From Bog-473 sp963745175 (lineage in GTDB: Bacteria; Actinomycetota; Acidimicrobiia; Acidimicrobiales; RAAP-2), in contig CAVUWK010000005.1 of NCBI GenBank assembly GCA_963745175.1, positions 434,001 through 498,000 on the forward strand: DNA of 64,000 nucleotides, given 5' to 3'. Positions 1-9,232 of the stretch are shown in pieces (position 1 is the first letter of the stretch; the number at the start of each line of letters is the position of its first letter). Under the pieces are notes generated by a model. It ran no database searches. It saw only the letters and a program-made list of their open reading frames with translations, and had not been told where the DNA came from. Position numbers and translations under genes: made by a program.

Positions 1-619
1 CGGTCAGAGTGATGGCCCCCGGGATGTCGAAGCCACGGTTCTCGTCCTCCGCCAGGGAGTGCGTGAGAATGAAGAGGCTCGTCAGTACAACCACCGAACC
101 AATGGGCACATTCACGTAGAAGATCCATTGCCAGCCGAACTCTTGGGTAAGGATCCCGCCGAGCAGGACACCGAACGCGCCGCCTGCGCCAGCGATCGCC
201 CCCCAAATGCTCAATGCCGTGTTCCGCTCGCGACCCTCTTCGAAGGTAACCGTCAGGATGGAGAGGGCGGCGGGAGACAGGATCGCGGCCCCGAGTCCCT
301 GCACGGCGCGGGCTGCAACCAACCAGCCGCTCGATGTCGCCAACCCACAGAACAGGGAGGCGGTGGTGAAGACGACAACACCTGTTATGAACACACGGCG
401 CCGTCCCAGCTTGTCGGCCACGCGGCCCCCGAGCATGAGGAACCCACCAAACATCAGGGCGTAGGCGTTCAAGACCCACAGCAGGTTCTGCTCGGAGAAA
501 TGCAGCCCGCGCTGAATTGAGGGCAGCGCCACATTCACGATGGAGACGTCGAGAATAACCATGAACTGGGCGACACAGATGACCGCCAGGGTGAGCCATT
601 TGCGCGAATCAGCTGTCAT
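1..619 (-). CDS. MFS drug transporter, DHA2 (EmrB/QacA) type, C-terminus cut by window edge
   Basis: Translating the minus strand from ATG at 619 gives an uninterrupted major facilitator N-terminal half. It opens with TADSRKWLTLAVICVAQFMV and ILDVSIVNVALPSIQ (the DHA2 motif-C-like first helix), followed by GGRVADKLGRRRVF (MFS motif A loop between TM2 and TM3) and AARAVQGLGAAILSPAALS. About 206 residues and roughly six membrane helices are present; the rest lies left of the window. DHA2 proteins are inner-membrane proton-drug antiporters with 14 helices. The start has a GGAGG ribosome site 6-7 nt upstream and overlaps the 64-aa ORF by 11 bp, so the two are probably co-translated. It lies on the integrase side of the tRNA-Arg and may be element cargo (inference). 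Confidence 0.85.
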   Translation of the reverse strand, partial: MTADSRKWLTLAVICVAQFMVILDVSIVNVALPSIQRGLHFSEQNLLWVLNAYALMFGGFLMLGGRVADKLGRRRVFITGVVVFTTASLFCGLATSSGWLVAARAVQGLGAAILSPAALSILTVTFEEGRERNTALSIWGAIAGAGGAFGVLLGGILTQEFGWQWIFYVNVPIGSVVVLTSLFILTHSLAEDENRGFDIPGAITLT

Positions 620-803
620 CGTTCCTCCAGTAGTCACTGATGGGTTCCGTGTGAGTGATCTCGGTTCGCCCGCCGGTCAGGTCAGCCAAGGGGCAAGCTT
701 TGGAACGCCGTCCATCTTCGAAACTGGCTGATGCCAGCACGGTGACGACAGTAGGTTCACCCTGTGACAGAAGGATGAAACGGGACGTGTCGACCACTTT
801 CAT
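609..803 (-). CDS. Small hypothetical protein, 64 aa, between integrase and MFS gene
   Basis: The ORF starts at ATG 803, beginning MKVVDTSRFILLSQGEP, and ends in the MFS start region. I do not recognise it. Its start codon overlaps the stop of the integrase frame (ATGA) and is preceded by GGAGAT about 7 nt upstream; its stop overlaps the MFS gene by 11 bp. This nested spacing is what supports it as a real coupled gene rather than a chance ORF. It is soluble and mixed-charge, with no membrane helix. A longer in-frame version could begin further upstream (881), but that would run antisense-free through the integrase 3' end and has no ribosome site. Function unknown. Confidence 0.45.
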   Translation of the reverse strand: MKVVDTSRFILLSQGEPTVVTVLASASFEDGRRSKACPLADLTGGRTEITHTEPISDYWRNDDS

Positions 804-2051
804 ACGGGTGATCTCCTGTTCTTGGTCCTTGAAGCATCTCGTCTTTGCATGACGACGAACGGATGACCCGCATTTCGACAATGGAATCGGGTGTCACTGG
901 GGTTGTAGGGCCATATCTCACCGGCGTTAGCGCCGATTCGTGGAAGCTTTGACCTTCGCACCTCGTTTTGGGCTGTCGAGCAGAGCCGAGAACCTGGGCC
1001 CGCAGACTCGTCAGACGACTCGAGGAAGTGGCCGTAGACGTTGAGCGTCGTGGCGGCATTTGCGTGGCCGAGTCGGCCGGCCACTGTGTTGACGGGCACT
1101 CCGGCGGCGAGAAGCCGGGTGGCGGCGAGGTGGCGCAGGTCGTGCAGCCTGACACCCGCGACGCCAACCTCATCGCATAGATGGGTGAAGGCACGGGTGA
1201 CGCGGTTCGGACGCCAAGGAACTCCGCCATCTGGAGAATCAGAGAAGAAGTACGCCTTGGCGGGCAGTTTGCTCCCCACGGCCGAAGCTCGCTCCTCGGT
1301 CCTGCGCCGTTGCGACCCGAGGCTGCTCATCGTTGCGCTCACCAACCATGGATCGAGCGATCCGGACGGTGGCGGCCGATGTCAGTCCAACGCAGTGCAC
1401 ACAACTCGCCCCTGCGAGCGCCCGTGACTGCGGCGAGCCGAAGAAAGGTTGCAAGGTCGCTGTCCTTCTTTTCCGCCTGCTCAATCAGCTTTGCGACCAC
1501 TTCGGGCTTAGGGTTCGTCAACTCGTGGCGATGCACCCGGGGCGGACTTGCCCGCGTCACCGGGCTGGTGGCGATCGAGCCCCACCGGACAGCCTGGTTC
1601 AGCAATCTGCGGAGAAGGGCGTGGATGTGTTGAATGCTCTGCGCGCCGAGCGCACCTCCGTCGGCCCTCCCTCGTCGTCGAAGGTCCGCGTAGAAGGCGT
1701 CGATATCTGCGGCCCTGATCGACCTGACTTTCGTGGCGCCGAATCTCGGCAGAATGCGCTTTTCGAGCAGACGGTCGTATTCGTGCAGCGTTGTCGGTGA
1801 GAGGTTCACCTCGGCGAAGGGCCGCCACTGCCGCGCCAGATCCACAAGCGTGCCGTCGGCCGTGACTTCGTCGGTCCGACCCACCTCCATGCAGCCAGGT
1901 TCCCTTCGGCGAATCGCTTGGTCCCGTGGATCGTACGCGTCACGTACAGACGTCGACCATCGCTCTGGCGGCCGGCGTAGACCTTGGCCCGCCAGACGTT
2001 CTTGCCGCGGTCCTCAAGATGACCCCGCATGAACTGGCAAAATTTCCCCAA
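800..2051 (-). pseudogene. Degenerate tyrosine recombinase (phage/ICE-type integrase)
   Basis: Pieces of a tyrosine integrase follow each other in different frames. The first (about 1900-2051) has the arm-type DNA-binding N-terminus (GKNVWRAKVYAGRQSDGRR). The second (about 1370-1890) has the SAM-like core-binding domain and box-I Arg (TGARRGELCALRWTD). The third (800-1345) has box II, HDLRHLAATRLLAAG, then GRLGHANAATTLNVYGHF with the expected nucleophilic Tyr. The first shift is a one-base loss, unlike the one-base gains elsewhere in the window. Between VRIARSMVGERNDE and LGSQRRRTEE the usual 15-20 residues around the beta-hairpin Lys seem to be missing, so I read this as real decay. It sits 73 bp from the 3' end of tRNA-Arg, the classic position for an integrase that uses a tRNA attachment site. 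Start uncertain: TTG 2051 or ATG 2030. Confidence 0.75.
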
Positions 2052-2123
2052 GGGATTCCCACAAGGTTCTTTGTTGCGTATGTAGTGACCCAGATCTAGG
2101 CTCTGATCTGGTCTTTCTCTAAG

Positions 2124-2195
2124 CGCCCCCGGAAGGATTCGAACCTTCGCACACGGTTTAGGAAACCGATGCTCTATCCCCTGAGCTACGGGGGC
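2124..2195 (-). tRNA. tRNA-Arg, anticodon CCU (reads AGG)
   Basis: The minus strand folds as a full cloverleaf. The acceptor stem GCCCCCG pairs with CGGGGGC, the D stem is GCTC/GAGC, and the anticodon stem TCGGT/ACCGT holds loop TTCCTAA with anticodon CCT. The variable region is 4 nt and the T stem GAAGG/CCTTC holds TTCGAAT. The discriminator is G and CCA is not encoded. This isoacceptor is a common integration target, consistent with the integrase remnant next to its 3' end. Confidence 0.95.
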
Positions 2196-2402
2196 TCAGT
2201 AAAAGAGTCTTGATCCACGTCGGGGACAGCTCGTGCCCGTCGCCTGCTCCTGACCACCCGCACTGTATCGCCAGGGGCCTTCGACGTTGGAAAGCTCTCC
2301 AACACAGAGACTCCTCACCAGGTACATCGTCGGGAACCTCCGGCCGGGCCCTGAACACTGCGACCCGCTGGCCGGTAATTCACCCCGAGCCCCGCGACGA
2401 TC

Positions 2403-2524
2403 TAGTATTGGGATCGGGTACGCGGCCTCCGACAGAGGTCGGAGCACGTGCGTTGCGCTTCCGCCGTCCGGCCCGCCGCACTGTGCGCGCCTGCGCACGT
2501 TCATCCCACCCAAAGGAGCACGCA
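2403..2524 (+). promoter_or_regulatory. ahcY upstream region: candidate -10 and structured leader
   Basis: Between the tRNA (ends 2195) and ahcY (2525) lie 329 bp without a gene. A possible -10, TAGTAT, is at 2403-2408 with no convincing -35. The following leader holds two perfect hairpins: CTCCGAC/GTCGGAG with a 4-nt loop (2427-2444), and GTGCGC/GCGCAC with a 4-nt loop (2483-2498). The second ends 26 nt before the start codon; AAAGGAG is the ribosome site. I see no match to the SAH riboswitch core as I remember it, so structure is all I claim. Confidence 0.4.
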
Positions 2525-3970
<1,446 letters not shown>

Positions 3971-3977
3971 GCGGTCG

Positions 3978-4664
3978 TCAGCCCAGCGTGGCGGTGGCGA
4001 GCACCGTCCCGCTGGGCGACACGACCTCCGCCGTCCGCACGTCGGCGGGGTCGACGTGGTGGAGCGGAGCGATCCACGCCCCATAGCCCTGCCGCGCCAC
4101 GAACGTCCCGACGCGGTGGCTGACGCCGTCGTCGGTCACGACGACGCAGTTGACCGGCCCGTTGGCCGTCGAATCTTCCAGCATCATCGACATCCACGGC
4201 TTGTCGCCGCTCACCGTCATGACATGCCCGACCGTCTCGCCGTTCTCTACCAGTGCCGCCGTCGTCACCCGGTGCGGGCTCTGCGCCTGCGCCGTGCCGT
4301 TCGGCGTCGAGGACGAGGTGAGGCTGAGACCCAGGCCGACGGCCAGGGCGGCCGCGGCCACGCCCACCACGGCCGTCGCCCAACGCGAGGGCCGCAGCCG
4401 ACGACGCCGGCGCCTGACGTCGGTCACGCCCATCTGCTCGAACAGGCGAACCTCGAAGCCCAACGGAGGCTCCATCTCCGGCGCCGCCTGCACCACGATG
4501 TCGGCGACCCGAGCCAGCTGCTCCAGCTCGTCGGCGCACCGCGGACATGACTCGACGTGGGCGAGAACCTGCGCCCGCTCACGTCCTGTCAGCACGCCGA
4601 GCGCCAGCTCCGCCAGCTCGTTCGAGTACTGCTCGCATCCCCGTTCCCTCAGGTCATCGCTCAT
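3978..4664 (-). CDS. Anti-sigma factor, RskA-like with zinc-finger N-terminus
   Basis: 228-aa single-pass membrane protein. The cytoplasmic N-terminus has the ZAS-type motif HVESCPRCADEL (H-x3-C-x2-C) near residue 35, which binds the sigma factor. One membrane helix (WATAVVGVAAAALAVGLGL) follows near residue 95, then an extracytoplasmic domain of the RskA C-terminal type with GDKPWMSMMLEDSTANGPV and GVSHRVGTFVARQGYGAW. RskA-type proteins hold an ECF sigma factor at the membrane until regulated proteolysis releases it. Its start overlaps the 3' end of the upstream sigma-factor gene by 11 bp, so the pair is translationally coupled. Which signal it senses cannot be read from the sequence. Confidence 0.88.
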   Translation of the reverse strand: MSDDLRERGCEQYSNELAELALGVLTGRERAQVLAHVESCPRCADELEQLARVADIVVQAAPEMEPPLGFEVRLFEQMGVTDVRRRRRRLRPSRWATAVVGVAAAALAVGLGLSLTSSSTPNGTAQAQSPHRVTTAALVENGETVGHVMTVSGDKPWMSMMLEDSTANGPVNCVVVTDDGVSHRVGTFVARQGYGAWIAPLHHVDPADVRTAEVVSPSGTVLATATLG

Positions 4665-5244
4665 CGCTCACCCCCTCTGCCCGCTCGACCGCCGCCCGCA
4701 GCCGTATCAGGCCCGTCCTGATCCGCGTCTTGGCCGTGCCCAACGGGATCCCCTCGGACTCACTGATTTCGAGCGCCGTCCTGCCGTAGACGGAGGCGAG
4801 CACGACGGCGCGGCGCTGCTCGTCGGGCAGCACCTCGAGGGCGGTCCTGACCGTGTGGCGGACGTCGCCCCGCCGCACGACGTCCTCGGGGTTGTACTCG
4901 GAGCTGATCAGAGCGGTCGCTGCGAAGTCGTCCGGGTCGGTCGGCACGGCGCGCCGGAGGCGCAGCGCGTCGATGGCCAGGTTGCGGGTGATGGTGAGGA
5001 CCCAAGACGTCACCGAGCCCCGCCGGGGGTCGAACACGGGCGCATGACGCCAGACCCGGATCATCGCCTCCTGGGCGACGTCCTCGGCGACCCCAGCGTC
5101 GCTCGTCATGGAATAGGCGAGACCGAACACCCGCCGCTGGTAGCGCCGGGTGAAGGTCACCGCCGCCTCCTGGTCCCCCACGGCCATCCCGGCCAGGAGG
5201 GCCTCGTCGGACAGCTCGTGCTCAGCCACGTTCGATTCTCTCAT
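4654..5244 (-). CDS. ECF RNA polymerase sigma factor, SigK-like
   Basis: 196-aa sigma-70 family protein. Region 2 shows FTRRYQRRVFGLAYSMTSD and AEDVAQEAMIRVWRHAPVF, with GSVTSWVLTITRNLAIDALR (the -10-binding helix). Region 4 shows LEVLPDEQRRAVVLASVYG and ALEISESEGIPLGTAKTRIR, an HTH that contacts the -35 element. It sits directly upstream of, and overlaps, its RskA-like anti-sigma factor, the arrangement seen for SigK/RskA. Start: ATG 5244 is used here; GTG 5229 (AEHELSDEAL) is an alternative and neither has a strong ribosome site. The sigma factor probably activates its own promoter, as is usual for ECF groups (inference). Confidence 0.9.
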   Translation of the reverse strand: MRESNVAEHELSDEALLAGMAVGDQEAAVTFTRRYQRRVFGLAYSMTSDAGVAEDVAQEAMIRVWRHAPVFDPRRGSVTSWVLTITRNLAIDALRLRRAVPTDPDDFAATALISSEYNPEDVVRRGDVRHTVRTALEVLPDEQRRAVVLASVYGRTALEISESEGIPLGTAKTRIRTGLIRLRAAVERAEGVSDER

Positions 5245-5316
5245 CCACAGATCTACGGGCGGACGCCGGTCAGGGATTCACCCTGGTTGGACAATCCCCG
5301 ACGGCCGCCGCCCCGT

Positions 5317-5856
5317 ATGCCTGCCGTGGCCACCGCCGTCCCCGACGTCCACCACCAGGTTCTTCACCGGGTTCCACCTGCGCAGAAGCTCTGGAGCCTC
5401 TTGGCGCGTGGGCCGGGCCGTTCCCGCCGGCCGGTGGATCTGACGGCGACGGCCGCCTTTGCCCTGGGGGGCCTGCTCCTGATCTGGTCGGCATTCATCC
5501 ACTTCCACCTGTGGGGCGATCAGGACGGCTACCGCAGCATCCCGACCATCGGCCCCCTCTTCCTGCTCCAGTCGATCGCCGGGCTGGTCATCGGCGTCGG
5601 CGTCGCGGCGGTGCGACGCCTCTGGGCGGCCGCCATCGGGATCGGCTTCGCCCTGACCACCATCGCGGGCTTCCTGTTGTCAGTGGCGCGCGGCCTCTTC
5701 GGGTTCAAGGACTCGTGGTTGGCCCCCTTCGCCAAGCAGGCCTTCACAATCGAGCTACTCGCCGCGGCCCTGCTTGCCGCCGCCGCGGTGCTGTGCCTCG
5801 TCGGATCGGTCCCCCACGCTCGCGCCGGCATTACCCCAGCCGGCAACGCGACGTAG
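5317..5856 (+). CDS. Small integral membrane protein, four helices, unknown function
   Basis: About 179 aa from ATG 5317; a later GTG at 5434 would begin at VDLTATAAFALGG. Four hydrophobic stretches are clear: TAAFALGGLLLIWSAFIHFH, IGPLFLLQSIAGLVIGVGV, RLWAAAIGIGFALTTIAGFLL and FTIELLAAALLAAAAVLCL. The pattern FHLW...GYRSIPTIGPLFLLQ is one I have seen in small actinobacterial membrane proteins of unknown role, but I cannot name the family. It is transcribed divergently from the ECF sigma gene (73 bp between starts) and could be a target of it (inference only). No ribosome site is evident at either start. Confidence 0.6.
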   Translation: MPAVATAVPDVHHQVLHRVPPAQKLWSLLARGPGRSRRPVDLTATAAFALGGLLLIWSAFIHFHLWGDQDGYRSIPTIGPLFLLQSIAGLVIGVGVAAVRRLWAAAIGIGFALTTIAGFLLSVARGLFGFKDSWLAPFAKQAFTIELLAAALLAAAAVLCLVGSVPHARAGITPAGNAT

Positions 5857-5877
5857 GGACCCCGCCGGACCGGGTCC
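5857..5877. terminator. Candidate hairpin terminator between convergent genes
   Basis: GGACCC (5857-5862) and GGGTCC (5872-5877) form a perfect 6-bp stem with a 9-nt loop in the 68-bp gap between the convergent membrane-protein and LmbE genes. There is no T-tract, so this is only a plausible bidirectional terminator. Confidence 0.3.
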
Positions 5878-5924
5878 TGCGTCCCTTCTCCCGGTGGGGC
5901 GCAGGCCCGGCTCGGACTCCTGTC

Positions 5925-6746
5925 TCAGCGAAGTCCGGCGAACAGGTCGTCCTCGGGCACCGGCGCGTGCGTGGAGTCGAGCACCCGCACGAAGCTCTCC
6001 GATCCCATGAGGGAGGAGAACAGCTCCTCGCCCATCTGCAGGAAGAAGATGTTGTCGCTCTGACTCGCGTGCGCAGCGAGCGACGCGTACTTGCGGCCCG
6101 CGACCGCGCTGCAGTCGATCGTCGTCGTGATCAGCTCGTCCGGCGTACCGAAGTCGGGGTTCTCCTCCACCTCGGCCGGCCGCTCGATGCCCGCCTCCGC
6201 CAGGATCTCCCCGAACCCGCGGATCAGGGAGCGGGCGACGGCGGTGTAGTACAGCTTGGCCGGGATCCCACATTCTTCGATGGCCGCCCTGGTCACCCGG
6301 TTGGTCTGAATGTGGTCGGGGTGACCGTAGAAGCCGTTCTCGTCGTACGTCACCACCACCTGCGGCTCGAATGTGCGCATCAGAGCGGCCAGCCTGCTCG
6401 CCGCGGCGGCAACCGGCGTGCGCCAGAAGCTGTCGGGTGCGTCGTTCTGCGGCCAGCCCTCCATGCCGGAGTCGTGATAGCCGAGAAGCTCCAGATGGGA
6501 GACGCCCAGGACCTCGCAGCTGGCCTCGAGCTCTTTCCGGCGCAGCGGCACCACGACCGATTCGTCGTGCCCCGGTTCGCCCGGCTTCACCCCCCCGGGG
6601 CCATCGCCGAGCTCACCGTTGGTGCAGGTGACCAGCACGGTGCGCACGCCCTCGTCGCTGTAACGGGCGAGAATGCCGCCGGTGCCGATCGCTTCGTCAT
6701 CGGGATGGGCGTGCACCGCCATGAGGGTGAGAGGGCGCTCGGGCAT
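5925..6746 (-). CDS. PIG-L/LmbE family deacetylase, mycothiol-type (Mca/MshB-like)
   Basis: 273-aa zinc deacetylase. The zinc signature AHPDDE lies at residues 13-18 and GHPDHIQTN follows near residue 147; these supply the His-Asp and His ligands of the LmbE fold. In actinobacteria this family includes MshB (deacetylates GlcNAc-inositol in mycothiol synthesis) and Mca (cleaves mycothiol S-conjugates for detoxification); length fits either and I cannot separate them here. Cytosolic, no signal peptide. Transcription looks leaderless: TACGCT at 6758-6753 is followed by 6 nt and then the ATG. The gene converges on the membrane-protein gene upstream in the window. Confidence 0.82.
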   Translation of the reverse strand: MPERPLTLMAVHAHPDDEAIGTGGILARYSDEGVRTVLVTCTNGELGDGPGGVKPGEPGHDESVVVPLRRKELEASCEVLGVSHLELLGYHDSGMEGWPQNDAPDSFWRTPVAAAASRLAALMRTFEPQVVVTYDENGFYGHPDHIQTNRVTRAAIEECGIPAKLYYTAVARSLIRGFGEILAEAGIERPAEVEENPDFGTPDELITTTIDCSAVAGRKYASLAAHASQSDNIFFLQMGEELFSSLMGSESFVRVLDSTHAPVPEDDLFAGLR

Positions 6747-6752
6747 GGTGGC

Positions 6753-6758
6753 AGCGTA
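6753..6758 (-). promoter_or_regulatory. Leaderless -10 element for the LmbE deacetylase gene
   Basis: TACGCT on the minus strand lies 6 nt before ATG 6746, the TANNNT-N6-RTG spacing that starts an actinobacterial transcript at the first base of the codon. No Shine-Dalgarno sequence is present. Confidence 0.5.
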
Positions 6759-6779
6759 GGGGTCGGCGCCGCCGCCCGG

Positions 6780-7675
6780 TCACGTCTGCAGATCGCCCAC
6801 GGCGTCAGCGAGATGCTCGAGCTCGGCCCGCCACTCCCCCGGCGGCGCCATCGGGCGCACGACGAACTTGGAGAACCCGACCTCGAGGAATTGCTCGAGC
6901 TTCGAGCGCAAGCCACCGCGCCCGACCGGGATGATCTCCTCCAGCGGACGGCCCCGGGCCCGCCGGGCCAACGGCGACGACGCCAGCGCGCCGAGGTCCG
7001 TCCCCTCGGGTGCGTAGGCCAGGCTGACCCCGAAGTGTTCGGGGCTGATGGCCCGCCCGTACTCGCCCGCCACTCGATCGATCACGGCCTTGCCCTCGGC
7101 GGCGTCGGCCGGCGTGCAGAAGGCCGGGAGCCAGCCGTCGGCCAGCCGCCCGCAGCGCTCGAGCGCGGCGGGGACGTTGCCACCGAGCCAGACGTCGAAA
7201 GGGTCCTGAGCCGGTTGCGGCGAGACCGAGACGTCGGCGAAGGATCCGGCCGGCCCGTCGTGGGTGACCACCTCGCCGGCCCACAGGTGCCGCAGCACCG
7301 GGAGCGCGTCCTCCATCTGCTCCGACGCGCGCCGCACTGGAGAGGCCGATGGCGCTGCTCTCCCCGCCGATCACCAGACCCGGCACGAAGGTCAGCAGGA
7401 AGTGGCCGCCCGACAGCACGTCCAGGGTCGCCACCGCCTTGGCCAGCCACACCAGGTTGCGCCCGGGGAGCAGCATCGTGGTCCCGATCTTCAGGCCCGG
7501 ACAGGCGCCGGACACCCAGGCCAGTCCGACCAGCGGGTCGGGTCCGGGCCGCGTCGAGCACCTCGGGCAGCCACAGGGAATCGAAGCCGGTCCCGGCGAT
7601 CCCCTGGGCCAACGCGACCATGGCGTCGGGACCGAGGCTCTCCCCGCCCGCGCTGATCCCGATGCGGACCTTCAC
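6780..7675 (-). CDS. LLM-class flavin/F420-dependent oxidoreductase
   Basis: About 297 aa after correcting two one-base insertions (near 7340 and 7545). The bacterial-luciferase TIM barrel is seen in pieces: VKVRIGISAGGESLGPDAMV, GTGFDSLWLPEVLD, KIGTTMLLPGRNLVWLAKAV, LDVLSGGHFLLTFVPG and DPFDVWLGGNVPAALERCGR. The family uses reduced F420 or FMN for hydride transfer; actinobacterial members are mostly F420-dependent, but the substrate cannot be predicted. The GTG start at 7675 overlaps the threonine aldolase stop as GTGA, so it is the second gene of that transcript. The frame returns each time to family sequence, which favours sequencing error over decay. Confidence 0.8.
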
Positions 7676-8689
7676 GGCGCGTCGTCGAGCGCGGCGATGG
7701 CGCGCGCCACGCCGCCGTCGTCCACGTCGCGGTGCGTGACGAAGCGGAGCGTCCCGGGCGCGATGGCATGCGCCAGCACGCCGTGACCTTCCAGGTGCGC
7801 CAGGAGCTTCTCGGGCTCGGCATGGGTGAACGTCACGATGTTCGTGCGGACCGAGGCCGGATCGAGACCGCAGTCGGGCCAGCGCAGGGCGACCGCCTCC
7901 GCCAGCCGCGCCGCCCGCGCGTGGTCCTCGTGCAGACGACCGACCATGTCGTCGCAGCGCGAGCAGGCCGGGTGCCGCCAGCACACCCGCCTGCCGCATG
8001 CCGCCTCCGAGGCGCTTGCGGGCCAGGCGGGCCTCGGCGATCACGTCCTCGCTTCCCGCGAGCAGCGAGCCCACCGGCGCACAGAGCCCCTTGGACAGGC
8101 AGCACATGACGGTGGTGGCGGCGGCGGCCCACTCGGCCGCGGGCACGCCGGTGGCCACCTCGGCGTTGAAGAGCCGGGCCCCGTCCATGTGGATCGGGAC
8201 CGGTCCGGCCGCGTCGACCACCTCCTGCAGGCGGGCGGCGGACCACGGGGCGCCCGACGCGGCCATGTGGGTGTTCTCGATGCTGACCAGGGACACCGAG
8301 GGCTGATGGTGTTCGGCGGCCTGGCGGGCCCACCGCACCGCGGCGGCGTCCAGCATGCCGTCCCGGTCGTCGACCTCGACGAACTGGATGCCGGCGTTCA
8401 TGGCGGCCGCGCCGTACTCGTAGGACACGACGTGCTGACGGCGTCCGGCCACGACGGCGGTCCCGGGCGCGGTGAGGACGCGGAGGGCGATCTGGTTCGC
8501 CATGACTCCCGATGCCACGAACAACGCCGCCGGCTTGCCCAGCCGCCCCGCGAAGGCCTCCTCGAGCGCGCGCACCGTCGGATCCTCGCCGTAGTCGTCG
8601 TCACCGACCTCCGCCTCCGCCATGGCGCGGCGCATGGCCGGGGTGGGCTGGGTGACGGTGTCGCTGCGCAGGTCCACCACCTCGGCCAC
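7672..8689 (-). CDS. ltaE: Low-specificity L-threonine aldolase
   Basis: PLP-dependent enzyme splitting L-threonine or allo-threonine into glycine and acetaldehyde. It begins VAEVVDLRSDTVTQPTPAMR, typical of the family, and has DDDYGEDPTV, VPIHMDGARLFNAEVATG (the PLP pyridine-binding Asp is in HMDGAR) and CLSKGLCAPVGS with the Schiff-base Lys. One frame break near 7950 fits a single extra base; the corrected 338 aa is normal. The GTG start lies 6 nt after TAACCT (8701-8696), so the mRNA looks leaderless. The promoter shares a 26-bp palindrome with the divergent thioesterase gene. The downstream LLM gene is translationally coupled. Confidence 0.9.
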
Positions 8690-8694
8690 GCGGT

Positions 8695-8720
8695 CAGGTT
8701 AACGGTGCGCAGTTAACCTG
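8695..8720. promoter_or_regulatory. Palindrome carrying two divergent leaderless promoters (ltaE / paaI-like)
   Basis: CAGGTTAAC (8695-8703) and GTTAACCTG (8712-8720) are perfect 9-bp inverted arms around 8 nt. Each arm contains TAACCT reading outward, and on each strand exactly 6 nt separate TAACCT from a GTG start: 8689 on minus, 8726 on plus. The two promoters therefore overlap back to back, and two polymerases could not easily occupy both at once. The palindrome could also bind a dimeric repressor. Confidence 0.6.
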
Positions 8721-8725
8721 CGGCC

Positions 8726-9199
8726 GTGACCACACCCCCTTCCACCGCAGGTGACGGCGCCGTCCTGCCCGACGGCCGCGGCAGCATCCACGAGCTCCTC
8801 GACGTCGAGGTCCTCGAGGCCGGCCCCGAGCGGGTGGTCATGCGCCTCCCGGTGGATTGGAAGGTCCACCAGCCCTACGGCATCCTCCACGGCGGCGTCT
8901 CGGCGCTCCTGGCCGAATCGGCCGCCAGCTTCGGGGCCGCGCTGGCCGCCGAACCCGGCCGCAGTGTCGTCGGGATCGAATTCAACGCCAGCCACCTGCG
9001 CTCGGTGCGGGACGGCCACCTGACCGCCGAGGCGACGCCGGTACGGGTCGGCCGCACCATCCAGGTCTGGCGCATCTCCCTCACCGACGACCACGGCCGG
9101 GCCATCTGCGAAGCCCGCTGCACCCTGTCGGTGCTCGGTGCTCCCGGGGGTGCATCCGGCGCCGTCCACCCACCCCCGGCCCCCCCAAAGGCGGAATAG
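8726..9199 (+). CDS. PaaI-like hotdog-fold acyl-CoA thioesterase
   Basis: 157 aa, single hotdog domain of the 4HBT/PaaI type, which hydrolyses aromatic or other acyl-CoA thioesters in the cytosol. The key segment QPYGILHGGVSALLAESAAS carries the HGG turn followed by the catalytic acid region (E of LAES), then VGIEFNASHLRSVRDGHLTA and the strand ICEARCTLSV. The start is GTG 8726, set by the leaderless -10 TAACCT at 8714-8719; no ribosome site is present. The Pro/Ala-rich tail after residue 140 is probably disordered. Divergent from threonine aldolase. Substrate unknown; menaquinone or phenylacetate-type thioesters are family possibilities. Confidence 0.85.
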   Translation: MTTPPSTAGDGAVLPDGRGSIHELLDVEVLEAGPERVVMRLPVDWKVHQPYGILHGGVSALLAESAASFGAALAAEPGRSVVGIEFNASHLRSVRDGHLTAEATPVRVGRTIQVWRISLTDDHGRAICEARCTLSVLGAPGGASGAVHPPPAPPKAE

Positions 9200-9220
9200 T
9201 CACGCCAACGGTGGCGGGCG

Positions 9221-9226
9221 TACTAT
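9221..9226 (+). promoter_or_regulatory. Leaderless -10 element for the second LLM gene
   Basis: TACTAT is followed by 6 nt and GTG 9233. A weak -35-like TAGTCA lies at 9197-9202 with an 18-nt spacer. It lies just after the thioesterase stop, so the following gene set has its own promoter. Confidence 0.55.
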
Positions 9227-9232
9227 GTCGGT

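Noticed and set aside
2403..2524. SAH riboswitch before ahcY
   Set aside because: The hairpins are there, but I cannot find the conserved core sequence of the known motif. Kept only as a structured leader.
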